From NCBI GenBank assembly GCA_946641795.1, contig CAMPBZ010000036.1:1-9220 (forward strand): a DNA stretch of 9,220 nt, written 5' to 3'. The notes under the pieces were generated by a model. The model made no database searches. It was not told where the DNA came from and saw only the letters and a list, made by a program, of their open reading frames with translations. Positions 6,237 to 9,220 of this stretch are shown here, one piece after another; the first letter of the stretch is position 1, and every line of letters starts with the position of its first letter. The DNA is from an uncultured Clostridia bacterium. GTDB taxonomy: Bacteria > Bacillota > Clostridia > Oscillospirales > CAG-272. Both the position numbers and the translations under genes were made by a program.

Positions 6237-9220
6237 ATGAGCAAGACATTGCTTGAAATATTAAATAAATATCAGCCAAGCGAGGAGATCGCGCAGCTTT
6301 TGCTTACGGCAAATCCGAATTCCATTCGCATTCGTGCCGATCGGGAACAGCGCATTCTGGAAGTGCATGCCGCATTCCCAAAGTACATCGCAAAAAGCGT
6401 GCTGTATTCCATTGAGGCTGAAATTCAAAGCGCATACGGGCTTTCCGTTATGCGCCTTTTGCCGTCCTATCCCTCGGCGCTGTTCGGCGAAAAATGTATT
6501 CCCGACCTGCTGATGGAGCTGGACAGGCAGGGAATTGTTGCGCGCGGCTTTTTTACCATGGCGGATTACCAATTGGAAGGGGATACGCTGGTTTTGTTCA
6601 TCCCGTTCATTCAAAGCGGTATCCAGCTGGTAGAGGACGCGAAAACGCCAGAAATTCTGGAAAACATCATCCGCTCGGAGTTTGGCATTGAGATCCATGT
6701 GGAAGTTCGCCAAACCGAGAATTTTGATCCCGAGGAAGCCTACCGGCAAATCACGTTACAGCTGGAAGAAATGGAACAAAGCGCCGCCATTGCAAACCGG
6801 GACTACGTGCCGGACTACAACAATTCTTCCGCTCCGGCAAGATCGGTGCGTGTTCAGGTTGAAGAAGCGCCTATGCTCCCGCGCGCAAAATCCATTTACG
6901 ATATGGACCCTACGCCGCAATTCCTTGCGGATGGGCTTTGCAAAATCGGGTATTCCGTGTTTGATCTTTCCGCCGCGGATTTCGTTTACGGCTCGCCGTT
7001 CCAAATCCAGCCGGTCCCCATTGCCAACCTGGAAGCTTCCAAATCCAACGTTGTCATTGTAGGGGAAGTGTTTGGTTTCCTTTTGGAAGCCAGCCGGAAC
7101 GCCGAAAGCTTTGATCTTTCGTTCGACTTGTTTGACGGTCATACTTCCATCGAGCACCGGGCATACGGCGTACCGCCCGAAAAAGCAAACGAGCTTGCCG
7201 CCATTCTGAAAAACGGAACCGTTGTTGCACTGCACGGATACGCCAAACACGTAACCCGGAAAAACCGCCCGGTTGATCCGGATTTGACCTTTTATTTTCA
7301 GGATATTGCAATCATCAAAAAGCAAAAAAGGGAAGACCGTGCGCCGCAAAAGCGCGTAGAGCTCCATTTGCATACCACAATGTCGGCAATGGACGCGCTG
7401 ATCCCGCCGGAAGAGGTGGTAAAAACCGCCGTGCGCTGGGGGCACTCTGCCATTGCTTTGACCGACCACGGCAACCTGCAAGCCTTCCCGGATGCAATGC
7501 TGACCCTGGAAAAGCTGAAAAAGGACAACCCGGAGCTGAATTTCAAAATTCTTTACGGAATTGAAAGCTATTTTGTAAACGATACGGCAAGCGCCATTTC
7601 CGGGCAGTTCAACCCGGATCTGAACGCCGAATGCGTTGTGTTTGATATTGAAACCACCGGCTTGTCGGTACAAACCTGCGGAATTACCGAAATCGGCGCC
7701 GTTAAAATTCAGGGCGGCAAGGTTTTGGATCGTTTCAATACCTTTGTCAACCCCGAGCGGCCGATCCCACCCGAAATATCCGAGTTGACCGGCATTACCG
7801 ACGATATGGTGAAAGACGCGCCCAAAGTGGGCGAGGCGCTCCGTGCCTTCTTTGCCTTTATCGGAAACGATACCGCAGAGGAAGGGAAACCACTGCCGCT
7901 CCTGATCGCGCACAACGCCAATTTTGACATTGGTTTTATCCGCTATTACGCCGGGCTTTGCGGGCTTCCGTTTGCCAACCCCTATTTGGATACGCTCGCG
8001 CTTTCCAAGTATCTGAACCCCGATTTGAAGTCGCACAAGCTGGATGTTGTTGCCGACTATTACGGGCTGGGGGATTTTAACCATCACCGCGCCTGCGACG
8101 ATGCCGAAATGCTTGCCAACATCTATTTTTGTATGTTGGATAAAATGGAAAAATCCGACCTGCAAGACCTGGAAATGCTCAAACGGGAAATGACCGAAAA
8201 ATCCGATCCCTTAAAACTGAAAAGCTATCATCAAATCCTTCTTGTAAAGAATATGGAAGGATTGAAAAATCTTTACAAACTCGTTTCCCAAAGCTATCTG
8301 GATTACTTCTACCGTGTGCCGCGCATTCCGAAAACGGCGCTGGAAAAGCACCGCGAGGGCTTGATCGTCGGCTCCGCCTGCGAAGCCGGGGAACTGATGC
8401 GCGCCATTTTGGAAAACCGCCCGGAAAGCGAGATCGAGGAGATCGTCAATTTCTACGATTATCTCGAAATCCAGCCCATTTGCAACAACCGCTTTTTGAT
8501 TGCCGAAGGAAGCGCGGCCGACGACGAAGCGCTCCGCGACCTGAACCGTCGCATTATGGAACTGGGCGAGCGCTATCACAAGCCGGTTTGCGCCACCTGC
8601 GACGCGCATTTTCTGGAACCGCAGGACGAAATTGCACGCAAGATCCTGCTTGCCGGAATGAAGTTTAAGGATTATAACAAAGACGTCGGCCTCTATTTGC
8701 GCACCACCGAGGAAATGCTGGAAGAGTTTGCTTACTTGGGCGAGGAGAAGGCCTACGAGGTTGTAGTAACCAATCCCTGCAAAATTGCCGACAGCATCGA
8801 GGCGATCCGCCCCATTCCCAAGGGCTCCTATCCGCCCGAAATGGCGGGAGCCGAGCAGGAATTGCAGGAAATGTGCTGGAAACGCGCCAGGGAACAATAC
8901 GGCGATCCGCTGCCCGAAATCGTTTCGGCAAGGTTGGAAAAAGAGCTTTCCTCCATCATCAAAAACGGGTTTGCCGTGCTGTATCTGATTGCGCAAAGGC
9001 TTGTCCATTTCAGCGAGGAGCAGGGGTATCTGGTCGGCTCGCGCGGCTCGGTCGGTTCCTCCTTTGTTGCCACTATGGCGGGAATTTCGGAGGTCAATCC
9101 GCTTCCACCGCACTACTATTGTCCCAATCCGGAGTGCAAGCACAGCGAGTTCTTTGTCAACGGCGAATACGGCTCCGGATTTGACCTGCCGGAGAAAATC
9201 TGCCCCAAATGCGGCACCAA
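6237..9220 (+). CDS. polC: DNA polymerase III alpha subunit, gram-positive PolC type (5' part)
   Basis: This open frame of 994 complete codons runs off the right edge; full PolC proteins are about 1,430-1,450 residues, so roughly the last third is missing. PolC is the replicative chromosomal polymerase of Bacillota, with its own proofreading exonuclease. Domains in order are an N-terminal domain (about 1-190), a variable linker, an OB fold (about 270-360), the first half of PHP (VELHLHTTMSAMD 374-386, LTDHGN 408-413, YGIES 440-444), an inserted DEDD exonuclease (466-635), the second half of PHP (640-870) and the start of the polymerase core. Exonuclease residues are Asp470 and Glu472 in VVFDIETTGLS, His559 to Asp564 in HNANFD, and HHRACDDAE ending Exo III near Asp622. 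The core begins with VGSRGSVGSSFVATMAG (933-949) and a zinc finger with Cys962, Cys967, Cys989 and Cys992. The exonuclease within PHP separates PolC from DnaE. The ATG at 6237 follows AAGGAG. No frameshift is visible. Confidence 0.97.
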   Translation, partial: MSKTLLEILNKYQPSEEIAQLLLTANPNSIRIRADREQRILEVHAAFPKYIAKSVLYSIEAEIQSAYGLSVMRLLPSYPSALFGEKCIPDLLMELDRQGIVARGFFTMADYQLEGDTLVLFIPFIQSGIQLVEDAKTPEILENIIRSEFGIEIHVEVRQTENFDPEEAYRQITLQLEEMEQSAAIANRDYVPDYNNSSAPARSVRVQVEEAPMLPRAKSIYDMDPTPQFLADGLCKIGYSVFDLSAADFVYGSPFQIQPVPIANLEASKSNVVIVGEVFGFLLEASRNAESFDLSFDLFDGHTSIEHRAYGVPPEKANELAAILKNGTVVALHGYAKHVTRKNRPVDPDLTFYFQDIAIIKKQKREDRAPQKRVELHLHTTMSAMDALIPPEEVVKTAVRWGHSAIALTDHGNLQAFPDAMLTLEKLKKDNPELNFKILYGIESYFVNDTASAISGQFNPDLNAECVVFDIETTGLSVQTCGITEIGAVKIQGGKVLDRFNTFVNPERPIPPEISELTGITDDMVKDAPKVGEALRAFFAFIGNDTAEEGKPLPLLIAHNANFDIGFIRYYAGLCGLPFANPYLDTLALSKYLNPDLKSHKLDVVADYYGLGDFNHHRACDDAEMLANIYFCMLDKMEKSDLQDLEMLKREMTEKSDPLKLKSYHQILLVKNMEGLKNLYKLVSQSYLDYFYRVPRIPKTALEKHREGLIVGSACEAGELMRAILENRPESEIEEIVNFYDYLEIQPICNNRFLIAEGSAADDEALRDLNRRIMELGERYHKPVCATCDAHFLEPQDEIARKILLAGMKFKDYNKDVGLYLRTTEEMLEEFAYLGEEKAYEVVVTNPCKIADSIEAIRPIPKGSYPPEMAGAEQELQEMCWKRAREQYGDPLPEIVSARLEKELSSIIKNGFAVLYLIAQRLVHFSEEQGYLVGSRGSVGSSFVATMAGISEVNPLPPHYYCPNPECKHSEFFVNGEYGSGFDLPEKICPKCGT

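Noticed and set aside
6756..8165. 469-codon open frame on the - strand opposite polC
   Set aside because: The + strand carries clear PolC motifs over the whole range. The antisense translation is compositionally odd and matches nothing I recognise.
8211..9143. 310-codon open frame on the - strand opposite polC
   Set aside because: Shadow of the PHP and polymerase core coding sequence, with no recognisable domain.

Overview
The window is a densely packed, single-strand run of housekeeping genes, all on the + strand: the 3' end of pyrH, then frr, uppS, cdsA, dxr, rseP, ispG (gcpE) and the first two thirds of polC. The gram-positive type replicative polymerase PolC, the clear AGGAG-type Shine-Dalgarno sites and this gene order point to a Bacillota bacterium, most likely a Clostridia lineage with roughly balanced GC content. 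In Bacillus subtilis the equivalent cluster has proS between rasP and polC; here ispG occupies that place, an arrangement I recall from Clostridium-type genomes. The genus cannot be fixed from sequence reading alone.

Layout. Positions 1-824 hold the end of UMP kinase and all of ribosome recycling factor, the tail of the usual rpsB-tsf-pyrH-frr translation block. Positions 825-896 are the largest gap (72 nt) and contain a strong hairpin. Positions 897-6228 hold an isoprenoid/envelope block: undecaprenyl diphosphate synthase, CDP-diacylglycerol synthase, DXP reductoisomerase, a site-2 membrane protease and HMBPP synthase. Positions 6237-9220 hold polC, which runs off the right edge after 994 codons. 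Junctions are tight: 13 nt (pyrH/frr), 72 nt (frr/uppS), 21 nt (uppS/cdsA), 1 nt (cdsA/dxr), 40 nt (dxr/rseP), a 4-nt ATGA overlap (rseP/ispG) and 8 nt (ispG/polC). I saw no convincing promoter or intrinsic terminator, so the genes are probably co-transcribed, with the promoter outside the window. No stretch over 300 nt lacks a gene.

How the genes fit together. Dxr and IspG are early and late steps of the MEP isoprenoid pathway. UppS consumes the resulting C5 units to make the C55 lipid carrier for peptidoglycan and other wall polymers. CdsA makes the activated lipid for phospholipid synthesis. RseP cleaves membrane proteins. PyrH supplies UDP for nucleotides and UDP-sugars, Frr recycles ribosomes and PolC copies the chromosome. 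The cluster thus joins growth-linked translation, envelope lipid supply and replication.

I found no mobile element, CRISPR array, RNA gene or novel defence-type system. The points worth a second look are modest: a long hairpin before uppS, altered consensus residues in Frr, an inserted polar loop and apparent tandem PDZ domains in RseP, and small variations in PolC.
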